Shown in pieces: positions 52,600 to 64,000 of a DNA stretch of 64,000 nucleotides. The translations under genes and the position numbers were made by a program. Each line of letters opens with the position of its first letter. The stretch's first letter is position 1. Where the stretch lies: assembly GCA_022432975.1 (NCBI GenBank), contig CM039502.1, forward strand, positions 11,801,803-11,865,802. The letters are read 5' to 3'. The stretch is from Begonia masoniana. Taxonomy: Eukaryota; Streptophyta; Magnoliopsida; Cucurbitales; Begoniaceae. The notes under the pieces are model-generated. The model was not told where the DNA came from and searched no databases. It saw only the letters and a program-made list of their open reading frames with translations.

Positions 52600-55072
52600 C
52601 CACCGAGGTCTCCACATTCAAGGAAGGGGGGAGGGTTGGAGTTGTATTAAAGATTCCTCTTTTCATTTCCTCCTTCCACGCGCGCGTCAACCTAATCCTC
52701 CTCTATCACATTTCGTTCTAATATAGCCCTCCTCCTTGCTCAAATTCACATGCATCGCCATTGGACGGCCGAAATTTGCAAGGGTAAAATGGTAGTTTCC
52801 GAAAAGAGACAGTACAGAAAGGACAGGTGGGAGAGCGCTGTTTAAGTAAGCCATGCAAACGGGTCCAAAATGTCTAAATTCAAGGCAGAGCAGACGTGGC
52901 GCGTGTCTTCCACGCGCAGGTGCAGAGTGCGGTCGAATCGCCACATAACGTGGGATTTAATAAAATAAAAAAATATTAATTATTTGATATTCTAGAAACA
53001 AATCCTAAAGAAGATTAAAGCTCCTGGTTTTATGGAAGAAGCAGCGTTATTAGAAAACCATAGTCCGGTTTCAGGTTTTGGTTAGGGGGGGACTGTGGGC
53101 AAGCAGCGGTTTTGAAGTGGCCAATGTCTATGTTTGTAATTACACGTTTGTCCAATAAGATAGAATTGTCCACGTAGGATTAACTTATTAGTACACCAAA
53201 TTTTTTAATTCCTCTTTTATCCTTTCTCTCTCCACTGTTAAATTCAATATCTACTATTTTTTTAGTCAAATCCTCTCCGACCCAATTATTCAAAAACTTA
53301 CCTTTGAATTGGTTCATGGATGAGACCCTAAAATTATGAACAAATCAATATTGTTTTTTTTATTTTTTATAGTTATCAAGTTTTACTAGTATCGACGACT
53401 TGATATGATAACTTCAAATTTGGTACGTAAGACCGTAACGACCGGCAAGCAAAATATAACGCTTCACAAATGAAACCATCAACTTTTAGTTGGCAACAAT
53501 TTTAGAATTTTCTACCAATTTATTTATTAAATTTAATATTTATTTCTCATAATCTTCGTTTAATTAAACATTTTAAGCTTACTTCTAATCTATTTACTAA
53601 TTTCTAACTTTGTGTAAATAAACTTAAACATTAGTCACTTTAGTCTATTATAGAAATGAAAATTTTAATTATATCATAAAGATTAATATAATGAAAGCCT
53701 GATGCTACTAAGTACTTTACATTTGATTTACTTATTAAACATCAATGTTTAATGTTAATTTACTTATAACTTAATGTTTGAAAGTATTAAATTAGATTAA
53801 TTATTTGGAAACATAAACATCAACAACTTGTCGCAGAAGTTGAGTAATTTATGAATGCTTGGAATTGAAAAATAATGGGTGGGTCCACCTTTCATTTTTT
53901 CAAAGTGGGTCCTAAGAATTTGGAAGTGGATAATTAAAAAATTAATAATTATGGGTTGAATTTCATGATTTTTACAAAAGGAATTGGTGGCAAGGTAGGA
54001 GTGGACCAATCTCTAATAGCTTAGGTTAATTTATGTCATTGTCTGGCAATAAGTATGATCACGATCACTTACCACATTATTAGAGATAATATCACAATAT
54101 CATTATCAACGTCTTAAGTCTTATTATGTTCAATTTTTCACGATTTTTTTAAACTTGTAATGGTTATTTTGACATACATTGGTCAATTTGATTTACTAAA
54201 TTTCGCATACATACATACATTATTGTCTTCAAAATCGATAGAAATACCAAGTTGTGTTGGAAATCGAGCGAGTTAAAATAATTAAAATAAGTCATGACCA
54301 TTAAAAATAATCCGAGAGAAAGGGACAGAAAAATAAATTAAATTGAGCAGATATTCAAAAATTATGGTTCATTTAATAGAACCATGATACATGTTTCAAT
54401 TTGACCTACTATTATATGAATACATTATTTTATTTATCAAATTTAAATAATAAATTTTTAATTAATTAGGGTAAGACAAAAAAGTGGTGTGCTGTGACTG
54501 TACAGATGCATGAAGTAGAAAGTACACGTGGCGAACGGGAGGGATGATGTGCCGTGTGCCGTCCATGCAAGGAGGAGGGAAGAGGAGGGCGCGTGGGAAG
54601 GAGCGAGTGGGGGGGGGGAGGCGGACGCACATTTTCGTGGAAAAACGTCAGCTTCACAGCTCCTGGTTTTTGGGAAGTCTTTTCAAAACCGTGTCTGGTT
54701 TCCCGGTTTTGTTTGGGACTATGGGCGAAGGCGACTGTTTTTCACTTATTTTATTATTATCTCTCCAATTAATCAAATCCCACCCTTTAAAATTATACTT
54801 CAATTTTTTTTATTAATTTAAATACAAAATTTACCCTCATTTTATGGAAGTCAATTACCATTTTCCCTACTATTTTTTAGAATTTATTTAAATTAATGAA
54901 GAAATATTACTAGAATTATTTTTATTATATTAATTGAACTAATCAATACCTACCACACGAGATTGTAGAAAATTCTTTTAACCAACAATTAGCGTTACAA
55001 CAATCAGCGCTACAACGCTCTAAACATAGCATTACACAAAGAATCAACACTATAACGCTCTAATTTGTGCAA
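52600..55072. other. Intergenic region, AT-rich, no gene seen
   Basis: The first 350 bp is the LBD promoter, with GC-rich motifs such as CCACGCGCG. The remainder is AT-rich. Two short segments, at about 53060-53110 and 54665-54735, share a GGTTTTGGTTxGGGGACT(A/G)TGGG-like core, but no element boundary could be drawn. The frames around 54530-54820 read through purine-rich DNA and are not supported. Confidence 0.45.
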
Positions 55073-55080
55073 CAAAACTA

Positions 55081-55447
55081 TATGGGTGGGTACGATCCGA
55101 TTCTACCTAGAAACGGAACCGTGGGATTCCAAAACCAAAATTGGATCCGGAACGGACCACGTTTCATGGTTCGGTTCCAAATTAAAAATTATATACATTG
55201 TTTATTTTTGTTGTTGGGTTTTTGAGTTTAGGTTAGATTTTGATCTATTTTTCATGTACGACCGATTTTATATGATTTTGTGTCAAGTTTTAATCAGTTT
55301 CAAGTTGATTCTTTTACCCACGGTTCGGTTCGATTGTTGACTCTCGAAAATGTGGACCGGACAGTGAACTGTAGGTCTTGAAAATTTGGAATCGGAATTG
55401 GTTCCTTTGGTAGACGTAATCGAACCATCTGGTTTTGCCCACCCCTA
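55081..55447. mobile_element. hAT-like MITE, 367 bp
   Basis: The ends are TATGGGTGGGTACG and, inverted, TAGGGGTGGGCAAAACC. Flanks CAAAACTA (55073-55080) and CAAAACAG (55448-55455) agree at six of eight positions. Its right part was later included in the tandem duplication that starts at 55302. Confidence 0.7.
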
Positions 55448-56370
55448 CAAAACAGAGAGCGGGCGTCAGGGCGCTGAAGAGTGGGTTCCAGCGCTATAGC
55501 ACTGGTCTCGGAGTGGTCAGGCGCTAACGCTGGTTTTGCACTTCCTTCTTCCATCTGCTCTCATTGGATGAACCATGTTTCCGTGTTCCACATGTTAAAT
55601 TTGAAAAAAATAAAACACATGTTCTCATGATGATCACAAAAATAAAGTGGATCCAACCCATTACAATATATATATAAATAATATGATCAAGTATTACAGA
55701 TAAGAACATAACTAAACACCAATTCTCTATACACATCTTCTCATGATGATCACAAAAAAAGGTTGAATTTCACAATCAGAAGAGACTGAATAAATTAGAT
55801 GATCACCACCAAAATACATATTATATTATATATAAAGTTGATTCTTTTACCCACGGTTCGGTTTGATTGTTTGACTCTCGAAAATGTGGACTGGACAGTA
55901 AACTGCGGGTCTTGAAAATTTGGAATTCGAATTGGTTCCTTTGGTAGGCATAATCGAACCATCTGGTTTTGCCCACCCCTACAAAACAGAGAGCGGGCGT
56001 CAGGGCGCTGAAGAGTGGGTTCCAGCGCTATAGCACTGGTCTCGGAGTGCTCAGGCGCTAACGCTAGTTTTGCACTTCCTTCTTCCATCAGCTCTCATGG
56101 ATGAACCATGTTTCCGTGTTCCACATGTTAAATTTGAAAAAAATAAAACACATGTTCTCATGATGATCACAAAAATAAAGTAGATCCAACCCATTAAAAT
56201 ATATATATAAATAATATGATCAAGTATTACAGATAAGAACATAACTAAACACCAATTCTCTATACACATCTTCTCATCATGATCACAAAAAAAGGTTGAA
56301 TTTCACAATCAGCAGAGACTGAATAAATTAGATGATCACCACCAAAATACATATTATATATTTATATATA
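55302..56370. repeat. 533-bp tandem duplication
   Basis: Copy 1 (55302-55834) and copy 2 (55835-about 56370) begin with AAGTTGATTCTTTTACCCAC and stay nearly identical, with scattered single-base and 1-2-bp differences. Each contains the right 146 bp of the hAT-like MITE, a GC-rich piece starting GAGAGCGGGCGTCAGGGCG, and AT-rich sequence ending in a TA-rich tract. Paired minus-strand frames (55300-55554 and 55795-56088; 55524-55736 and 56051-56269) are duplicates of each other and not supported as genes. Confidence 0.92.
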
Positions 56371-56514
56371 TATATATATACACACACACTATATTTATAG
56401 GCCCTGAATTCTCTCGTTAAAAAAATCTTCAAAACTTCTCCTGGTTAAACTCTGTTGTGCAGAACTTTGGAGGAGTTTCACGCCCTCTCCTATATACACT
56501 TGCCTAGCCAAGTT

Positions 56515-57465
56515 CTATGCAACTGTTGGGATGCTTGAACTCTGTCGATCCCGGTTAAGACAGTCGAATCCTTCTACTCTAACTGCAGCTGGGTTGAGAC
56601 CGAATTTGGCTCTCACACAGCCGCCTTTCCGTGCCGATGATGATGGGGATGACGGGGAAGGTGACGATAAAGTGGAGATGGGAGTAAGCTTACTCCCATC
56701 CCCGAATAAAGAATCTTGGATTACTGGGTTGGAAACCCGGACTGGGGGAGAGCCGAACGGGGGTGGCGATGAAGCTATCTGAGTGGTGAAATTTTCTTCC
56801 CCATATCCCTCCTGTAGGAAAGCGAGGATGATTTAGGAGATAATAGTTTAAGACAATTGAAAAAAGTTTTCGATTTCATCAACTAATTTAGTAGCTCATC
56901 AATTACTTATGCAAGATCAACAAGCATATGAGAATACAGAAGAGATCAAACAAATTGATGTAATAAAAGGCTCGGGGGTTGGGATTTAGCTCAAAATTTA
57001 ACGAAGGCTGTCGTTATCAGAATTTGTTCTAAAAGTTTTCCATCTTCATACAGACATTTTTCCATCTTCAAAGAATTTGACCAATTTTTTTAAAAAATAA
57101 CATTTTTACAGCATTTTCATATTTAGCAGCTTATATAAGAACAAGAACCTGCAGAAGGCGAGATCCGAGAACGATGTCAAGAAGCTCTGCCCCAGCTTTT
57201 GAATCACATATATCACCTTGATGACTGATTATAAAATGGAGGAAAAATCAAAACTATGACAAGAAAAAAACAAGTAAAATCAAAATGAAATAATCGGAAG
57301 GCATCAAATTCATAAAACAAAGAACCTCATGTGCCATCTCAAGGGTCGAACAGGATTGTTAGCAAGGACTCCAACTCTTCGAGGCTTGGGGCAGACGACG
57401 GGGCCCCTTGGATCAAAGATCGTCGAAAAGCCCCTACTCTCTTCACATACTACATAGGCATTCAT
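56515..57465 (-). CDS. Conserved plant protein of unknown function, 3 exons, 170 aa
   Basis: Exons on the minus strand: 57465-57326, 57224-57149 and 56811-56515; GT-AG junctions and phases close at 171 codons. The protein starts MNAYVVCEESRGFSTIFDPR, continues GPVVCPKPRRVGVLANNP, SHQGDICDSKAGAELLDIVL and SPPPFGSPPVRVSNPVIQDS, has a Ser/Pro-rich stretch, and ends with ARKGGCVRAKFGL and VRVEGFDCLNRDRQSSSIP. There is no signal peptide, membrane segment or known catalytic motif. I recall a plant-only family with these blocks (Arabidopsis At3g02555/At5g16110, annotated hypothetical), but know no function. The multi-exon structure and the conserved blocks in each exon support a real gene. The 83-residue plus-strand frame at 56531-56782 is the antisense of exon 3. 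Confidence 0.8.
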
Positions 57466-58066
57466 CGTTGAATTGAATTTGCAGAAGAATGCCTATCACA
57501 GAGCACAAAATTCACTCATCAGAATCAATTTTCATGGATTTTTTTTTTTTTTTTTTTTGAAAAGATAAGATCTTGAGACAATTTCAACGCACCCCAACAA
57601 TCAAAGTAAGTAAATTGAAAAATTGACGCCTGTTTTTGACTGATTGGGGATAACAAAAAGAAGATATATCCAAACCTTAATTTTTTTTTTCTAAGAAAAA
57701 CAAACAATCAGAATCATGAACAGCAAAAGATCTGAGTCAATATACCTCCAGAAACAAAAGATTCCCCCTTTTTCATACAGAGAACAAACCTTGACAATCA
57801 TACGACTCTAATTTGCAGTGAAATTTTCATTTTTAATATTCGAGACCTCAAGTTAGGCAGAGCGACAGCAGATCAAACACATATATATAGGAAATTTATC
57901 TGTGATTTGAAACCCAATAATGACAGCTCAATGAAAAACAGAAATCATTAAAACACAGCTAATTGTCTCCCGTATCTGAGTAGAAAATGAGGATAAGCTT
58001 CCTAATTATCTCAAAAAATAGAAAATAAGCAGTGGCCCTAAATTGAAGCCAGATCTAAATAATCCG

Positions 58067-58104
<38 letters not shown>

Positions 58105-58672
58105 TCGGAGTCCTCGGAGTTGGAGGGGTAGAGAGAGCCGAGTGGGTTGGAGATTGATTCATAAAAGGGAAAAGCGAGCACGAGGTAAACGTCGTCGTTT
58201 ATAATCTGAGTAACTGAGCAGGTCTTCTAGTTATTTTTGAGACCCGACATACAGAATATGGAACCCCGGCCCATAAAATGTTCTACTGACTTCGTTAAAA
58301 CTAAGGTTTATGAGTTGATGAATAGGTCCTGTAATTCTCAATATGTCAATTCTAAACATAAAAATGTATGAAATTTAGTTGATTAGATTCCATGATTAAT
58401 ATCAAATAAGTTCTTCATTTTACAAATTTACGATCTTGTATTGAATCAGGCTAAGAATGGTGTGAGTAGATTCAGTTTTCCTTCTAAACTCTCTCAAAGC
58501 TGAGTTGTTTTAATCTTCAGATGGCAAATTTGATGGTCCAAAGTAATACTTGAATCCCCAATCCCCATTTGGTGAGTACTAAATTTATCAACAATAAAAA
58601 AGAAAACTTTAAATCTTTTCAAGTCAATTTGTTTTTTAATCATGATTCATTGAAACGACCCTAAGAATGTCA
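57466..58672. other. Upstream region of the 170-aa gene, with (GA)n at 58068-58100
   Basis: Contains the likely 5' leader, possibly with a leader intron, and a (GA)n microsatellite at about 58068-58100 close to the probable transcription start. No other gene is seen. Confidence 0.45.
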
Positions 58673-58796
58673 GATTTTGACGACTCCCAACTTGACAAAA
58701 TTGTGTTTTGAAACGATGATCGAGGAATTTAATAGATTTTGACGACTCCCAACTTGACAAAATTGTGTTTTGAAACGATGATTGAGGAATTTGATT
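58673..58796. repeat. 62-bp tandem duplication
   Basis: 58673-58734 and 58735-58796 both start GATTTTGACGACTCCCAAC and are almost identical. They lie in the intergenic space upstream of the hydrolase gene. Confidence 0.9.
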
Positions 58797-59267
58797 AGCT
58801 TCTGATTCTCCAGGTTTTAGCCGCCGGGAAGAACAGTAGATTGTACGTTGTTTCGGCAAACTGTAATTTATCTTACGAACAAGACAGAGAAACTCTTGAA
58901 ACCTGCAAAGCTGAACTGTCTTCCACTAAAACCCTATCCTACTTTTCAGATTTCTCTCCTACTTTTCAGATCTCTTGCCTTATTTTTCCAGCAGATGATT
59001 GATTACGCACACAGACCCTTTTCCGAGCTCTTATTATAAGCACCCACATGGCTTTTGCATCGGCCATATTCTCCCATCTTCTTGCTGCCACTATTACAAT
59101 TACCAATAATCAAATCAAGCCCATTTCACTGACGTAATTTTCAGGGTCAACCCATGAAAAATTTGCGTATTTCGTTTCAGATTTTTAATTTCCTACTGGG
59201 TATTCTTCGCCTAACGATGAGTCTCCGTTGAAGTGTAGAATTCAGGCGAAGAATTGGCTTTAGAGTA

Positions 59268-61968
59268 ATGTCTCCTCCGCGAGTACGACTGCCGGGGGTC
59301 GATGATGATTTGCAGAAGCTTCTGGATGCTAATATGGACCAAGTGCCTGCAAGGCGTCGCGCTCGCGAAGCGTTTAAGGATATTCAATTGGGGATTGATC
59401 ATATTTTGTTCAAGGTATTCTCATCTAGTGAAAATGATTATCCTTCATTTCGATTCCAATTGATGAATATGTCATTACCACTGGTATCGATCGAATATTC
59501 TTTAGTCGTATGAATTTTTTTTTCGTTGATTTCTTTTGGAATTGATGAAATAGGAGGAAGAATGTCGCGTAGATTTGGTTCTGGTCTTATATTTTCTAGG
59601 TGTTCTTCCCTGAGCATTTTTTTTTCCATTGATTTCTGATTGAAGTGGTGAAGTTGAAGGTAGATTGTTGCTTTAGTACAATTCGATTGATTCTTTGTTT
59701 TACTTCGATTATTGGATAGATTAGATTCTGAAAGTTTATGAGTTGGTTATGATTTGGAACTGGAGCTGAATTTGAATTTAGGAGGGCTGTTCAAGGTTGA
59801 ATTCGAATTTTCTTTGTGCAATCCAATATTAATCACTGCTTTTCTCCCGTTTTGCAGACACCTCTCAAAGGGTTGAAGATGAAAGAGGTTAGAATTCTAA
59901 ACTAGTGACCATCGTTCTTCGTTTTACATTTAGTTGATTAAAAGATGCAAAGATGAAAGAACCGCATTAAACCCACCCAATCTATTCGGTCCAGTCCACA
60001 AGTGTCCAGAAAAATCGAAGCTGTTATTGACGATATTTTTGCTCGAATCTGTATATTTCCTGTTTGATGCCCTTCATCTCCTTTATCCAAATCGGATTTC
60101 AATTTGAAAACTGAATCTGGTTTTATCGCTCAGTATTGCATTGTGTTGTTCCCCGGGAATCAAGATTATTGATTGTCGATAAAAACTGCTTTGCAGTTTA
60201 TGATCCTGCATTATTACCCGATTCCTCTATTTTTTTGACGAAACATGATCAGTTTCTCTGCTATGACAGTCTTATGAGGTGAACTCAAAGGGAGTTGAAA
60301 TTTTTTCCAAAAGTTGGCTTCCGGAGATGTCTCCTCCCAAAGCGATGGTGTATTATTGCCATGGTTACGGCGACACCTGCACATTTTTCTTCGAAGGTAT
60401 TTGAATTTATTCTACGTAATTTATACTAATTTGCATGTTAACACGTGTTTTACGTAGTTTTTCTTATTTTATTATGCTCTTTTGTTTATAGGATTAGCAA
60501 GAAAACTAGCACTATCTGGTTATGGAGTTTTTGCAATGGACTACCCTGGGTTTGGTCTGTCTGAAGGCCTCCATGGCTATATTTCTAGTTTCGACGGACT
60601 CGTTGATGATGTAATCGAGCATTATTCGAAAGTAAAAGGTTTGTGTAATGCTGTTATCTTAGATGGCAAAGAACTAGTTATCGATTTTTAGGATATATTG
60701 ATTTCGCTATTGTTAGGTGTCTTTCGTTCTGAGTTTTTTAGGATTTATTCATTTAGTTGAGTTTTATCTAATTCAAGATATCGCATGATTGATTCTTCCT
60801 TTTTCTTCTCTTATGTCTTCCTTCTACTGATATGCTTCGTTTCTTACGATAAAACCATACCCAATTCCAAATGAGCAACATTTTGCGACTCTTTTATTTG
60901 TGATTTATGTGTTATTTTACTAATTATCAGATAATCCCGAGTACCGTTCTCTTCCGAGCTTCCTCTTTGGAGAGTCTTTGGGTGGGGCAGTGGCTCTGAA
61001 GGTTCACCTAAAGCAGCCTAATGCTTGGACTGGTGCATTTCTTGTTGCCCCAATGTGCAAAGTACTTTTCTGAATCTAAGGATCCAAACTCCATTTTTAT
61101 CTCTTTTAGCATTTCATCCATCTCTACAAACTGAAAATTTCATAGATTGCAGATGACATGGTTCCTCCATGGCTACTAACGCAAATCTTGATTGGAGTGG
61201 CTCAACTTCTCCCTAAGCAAAAGTTGGTTCCACAAAAGGATTTGGCAGAAGCAGCTTTTAGAGACTTGAAGAAGAGAGAACAGGCTCGTCTTCTCATTCA
61301 AACGCTTTATTTTATCAACCGAAAATTGTAGGTCTGAGAAAAACACTGGTTTTTGAAATGTGATGGTATTTTTCTGAAAAACTTGTTCTCTCTGAAAACA
61401 CGCTTCGATTGTCGTTTTCTGTTACCCTTTTTCCTCATATATTTTGTCAGAATTTTTCTTAGCCGAAAGTTTCTTACTTGAATTGTGGTTGAAAATTGTC
61501 TTTTCTGTGAAAACAGACTGCTTACAATGTCATTGCTTACAAAGATAAGCCACGCCTTCGGACAGCTCTCGAGATGTTGAAAACCACTCAAGAAATCGAG
61601 CGGAGATTGGAAGAAGTATGACAATTCCTCGATACACGAGTCACGACGCCCAAATCGACCAACCTCAAATTTTTCTTCAACAATATCGCATTTATAATCC
61701 ACTAATATTATTTCTCTAAATCACTTTTCTATTTCAGGTACGTCTGCCATTGTTAATTCTGCATGGAGAGGAAGATATAGTGACTGATCCATCCGTGAGC
61801 AAGGCTTTGTATGAGAAAGCCAGTAGTTCGGACAAGAAGCTTAATCTATACAAGGAGGCATTTCATTCTCTTCTAGAGGGTGAGCCAGATGACATGATCA
61901 TTCGGGTTTTTAACGATATTGTCTCGTGGCTCGATGAACGGAGCATTGAATTTGAACGTAATAAATGA
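59268..61968 (+). CDS. Monoacylglycerol lipase-like alpha/beta hydrolase, 8 exons, 349 aa
   Basis: Exons: 59268-59414, 59858-59887, 60270-60396, 60492-60638, 60931-61061, 61146-61283, 61517-61615 and 61738-61968, giving 350 codons. The triad is visible: Ser166 in GESLGG, Asp286 in GEEDIVTD and His316 in FHSLLEGEP. CHGYGDT supplies the oxyanion HG. The family (hydrolase_4 / MAGL) cleaves monoacylglycerols or lysophospholipids; caffeoylshikimate esterase is a relative, so the substrate is uncertain. From memory At5g16120 and its relatives are closest; these may carry a plastid extension, and here the start MSPPRVRLPGVDDDLQ has an in-frame open region upstream that was not resolved. Intron 6 (61284-61516) begins GC rather than GT; only this junction keeps the frame with the following TAYNVIAYKDKPRL. 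The gene looks intact. Confidence 0.9.
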
Positions 61969-62324
61969 TGATCGATCGTACTTAATTTTTTTCTCAAAAC
62001 ATTTATTGGTAGAGCCGGAGTAGAGTGGAAGGTTTGATTCTTGAGATTGTGTTATTGTTTGATCTATCCTGTTTATGGCAGAAGCATAGTCTCTACTCTT
62101 TTTTGATTTGTTTTTATGCTCTTGTAATTTTGAGTACAAACTAATAGATTAACTGTTTCGAGCACTTGTCGTTCGCTTTAACTTTTAAATATCAAGATCG
62201 TATTGGGCAAATTGGATTGTCTACATTAAAAATTTACATAAGAAAGCCCGAAAACCTATATCAAGGATAAAAGCAGAAGCTGATTGACATCTTTCGTGAA
62301 TTTTAGCAGTTCAATGCACGTGGA
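61969..62324. other. 3' flank of the hydrolase gene
   Basis: Non-coding; probably 3' untranslated region and terminator. Nothing further is recognised. Confidence 0.4.
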
Positions 62325-62630
62325 GACTGAAAAGATGACTAATTTGTGTTGAAAAGTTGATTAATTTGTGTTTTAGGAAGAGACTCTTGTTTTCTTTCTC
62401 AAAACAAAGGAACTGGGACTGAAAAAGTTGATTAATTTGTGTTGGAAAGTTGATTAATTTGTGTTTTAGGAAGAGACCCGTGTTTTCTTTCTCAAAAACA
62501 AAGGAAGTGGGACTGAAAAGTTGATTAATTTGTGTCGAAAAGTTGATTAATCTGCGTTTTAGGAAGAGACCCTTGTTTTCTATCTGAATGACAGAGAGTG
62601 GACTGAAAAAGTTGGTTAATTTGCGTTTTT
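62325..62630. repeat. Tandem repeat of about 92 bp, three and a third copies
   Basis: Units start GACTGAAAAAG at 62325, 62417, 62511 and 62601 (lengths 92, 94 and 90 bp, then a partial one). Each contains two GTTGATTAATTTGTGTT blocks and GTTTTAGGAAGAGACCC. The minus-strand frame at 62311-62649 is the repeat translated. Confidence 0.92.
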
Positions 62631-62935
62631 CACCACACAATAATTGCACTATAAATGGCTATCCCACAAAGCAAAGCACCGAGAAAGCAACAAAAGAGGG
62701 AGCTTGTCTGCTCGAATTTAGTGCGCATTTATTCAAACTTTTCTGTATTTTAGTTTCTTCCTCCTCTAATCGCGAATGTACTCTCTTTCCTCTCAGTGGG
62801 ATGTTTGCCCCTTTCGGTTCTACCCTCTGAATCATGTTTGCATTGCTTTTTCTTCTGATAATTACTATATTATCCAATGAAGACGCCCTTATCGTTGCCT
62901 TCTTCTATTCTTCGTCTGTTTCTGGGTTCACTGGA

Positions 62936-62986
62936 ATGGCGACTGTCTCCTCTTTCTGCCTGCGCCCCTCTCCATTCTCACTCCAG
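62936..62986 (+). CDS. Probable first coding exon of a plastid-targeted protein gene (partial)
   Basis: ATG 62936 begins MATVSSFCLRPSPFSLQ and is followed by a good donor, CAG/GTATGA. The Ser-rich, acid-free start is typical of a chloroplast transit peptide. A CT-rich leader precedes it. No second exon was recognised before 64000, so the product is unknown. The rest may lie beyond the window. Confidence 0.4.
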
Positions 62987-64000
62987 GTATGATTCTTTCC
63001 GTTTTTCTTCTCTTGGATTGGATTTCCCTTTGGTAGATTGAGAAATTGGTCTTATTTTTCTAGATCTGAAACTGGTGCATTTACCCGTATGATTTTTCTG
63101 GCGGATATGGTTGTTGTTGATTTCGATTGCACTGCCAGTCAATTCTAGAATGATTATTTTGAAAGTTGTTGTTTCTATAGTTGGAATTTGGGGTTTCATA
63201 AATTTGTGGTTCATCGTCACTTTTCTAATCTGCTTCATTTTTGTTGGTGTTCATCCATCTCCACCCACATTCTACTTCATTAATAATAGCTCATATAGTT
63301 TGTTTGATTGTCTTACAAAAGCAAACCCATTGGAAAGAAAAAAATTGTTTAGTTTAGCAGTAGAGATAGTCTTCCTCCATTTTCATGCTGCTAAGAGCAA
63401 GAAAAGAGAAGAAGGAAAGGAGAGATTATTGGACTTCGAATCGTTGTCCGATCGTCGTGATTTTTTGAAGTGTTTTTCGAAGCATTGAGACAATCAACTT
63501 CAATTGTTGGGATTTTTGTTAAAACTTTACTAGAATTATTGGTGCACTGGAATAATTGTTTTGAAATCAGAATTGAAAATTAAAGGAACAGAGAAATAAT
63601 TATCAAAATATGGAGAATTGTATTGATTTTCAGGAGTATTTTCCAACTATTACAATAAATGTTTTTATAGAATTCTTTCAACCGTAACATAAACAAGAAA
63701 ATAATCATGATATGAAACTGATATAGTAAGAAATTTAATTAGGGAATTGAGGTAAATAATAAATTTAAATAAATAAGAAACTAATAAAATAGAAATTTAA
63801 GTAAAATAGGAAATGATAAAACAAGAAATTTCATGAAATCATGTCTTGTACTTCATCAATTATTCTTCATTGCAAGTTTATTTTGCTTAGATAAAATTAG
63901 TTTCTTGAAGAAAATTTAATTTCTTTTTATCCTCTACTTATTATAATCTCATTATTTTCGTGAGTAGAAATTTTGATCACGTGATTTTTATTTCTTTCAC
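62987..64000. other. Possible first intron and AT-rich end of window
   Basis: No recognisable exon. The 125-codon frame at 63111-63488 has no known domain and the composition of intron or leader sequence; it is not supported. The last 500 bp is AT-rich. Confidence 0.4.

Noticed and set aside
56531..56782. 83-codon plus-strand frame with an acidic stretch
   Set aside because: It is antisense to exon 3 of the minus-strand 170-aa gene, whose frame has coherent splice sites and conserved blocks.
62311..62649. 112-codon minus-strand frame with internal repeats
   Set aside because: It is a translation of the 92-bp tandem repeat.

Overview
The window is plant nuclear DNA, from a dicot. The evidence is short multi-exon genes with GT-AG introns in AT-rich DNA, a cytokinin-hydroxylase P450, a class II LOB-domain gene, a ROTUNDIFOLIA/DVL microprotein, a P-class PPR gene, and dense nests of LTR, Cassandra, hAT and Mutator-type elements. 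I cannot name the species. A run of exactly 100 N at 4643-4742 is an assembly gap.

Layout. 1-3054: LTR-retrotransposon ends and a hAT-like, GGTTCG-rich element. 4205-4342: a 45-residue RTFL/DVL gene. 4743-6537 (-): a receptor-like protein gene, cut by the gap and shifted in frame. 7900-12790: a transposon nest with a 1.3-kb palindrome and a Pack-MULE (10979-12152) carrying a captured J-domain/auxilin-like exon. 13207-19815 (-): a nine-exon TMEM33/Pom33-family gene with a solo LTR in its last intron. 20000-25000: repeats, including a hAT element and a MULE-type MITE. 26591-32731 (+): a TBC RabGAP gene whose second intron holds a Cassandra TRIM and about 500 bp of pure (ATT)n. 34891-36672: an intronless PPR gene. 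38397-39312: a palindromic element. 39494-41553: ribosomal protein eL8 (RPL7A). 41979-43236: a decayed plastid ribosomal protein gene (PSRP3-like). 43873-46758: ALG6. 47820-50538: CYP735A with a one-base frameshift. 51499-52456 (-): LBD41-like. 55081-56370: a MITE and a 533-bp tandem duplication. 56515-57465 (-): a conserved 170-residue protein of unknown function. 59268-61968: a monoacylglycerol-lipase-like hydrolase. 62936 onward: the probable first exon of a further gene.

These are mostly independent housekeeping or developmental genes: ER N-glycosylation (ALG6), translation (eL8), Rab trafficking (TBC), ER/nuclear-envelope membrane shaping (TMEM33 family), cytokinin activation (CYP735A) and transcription (LBD). 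From memory, several have Arabidopsis counterparts that are close together: ALG6 with CYP735A1, and TMEM33-like, TBC, LBD41, the 170-residue family and the hydrolase on chromosomes 3 and 5. That suggests an old conserved gene block loosened by transposon insertions. I found no evidence of a new enzymatic system. The most unusual material is structural: the nested palindromes, the Pack-MULE, the Cassandra-in-retroelement-in-intron nest, the very long (ATT)n tract next to a splice acceptor, and broken reading frames in two otherwise well-conserved genes.
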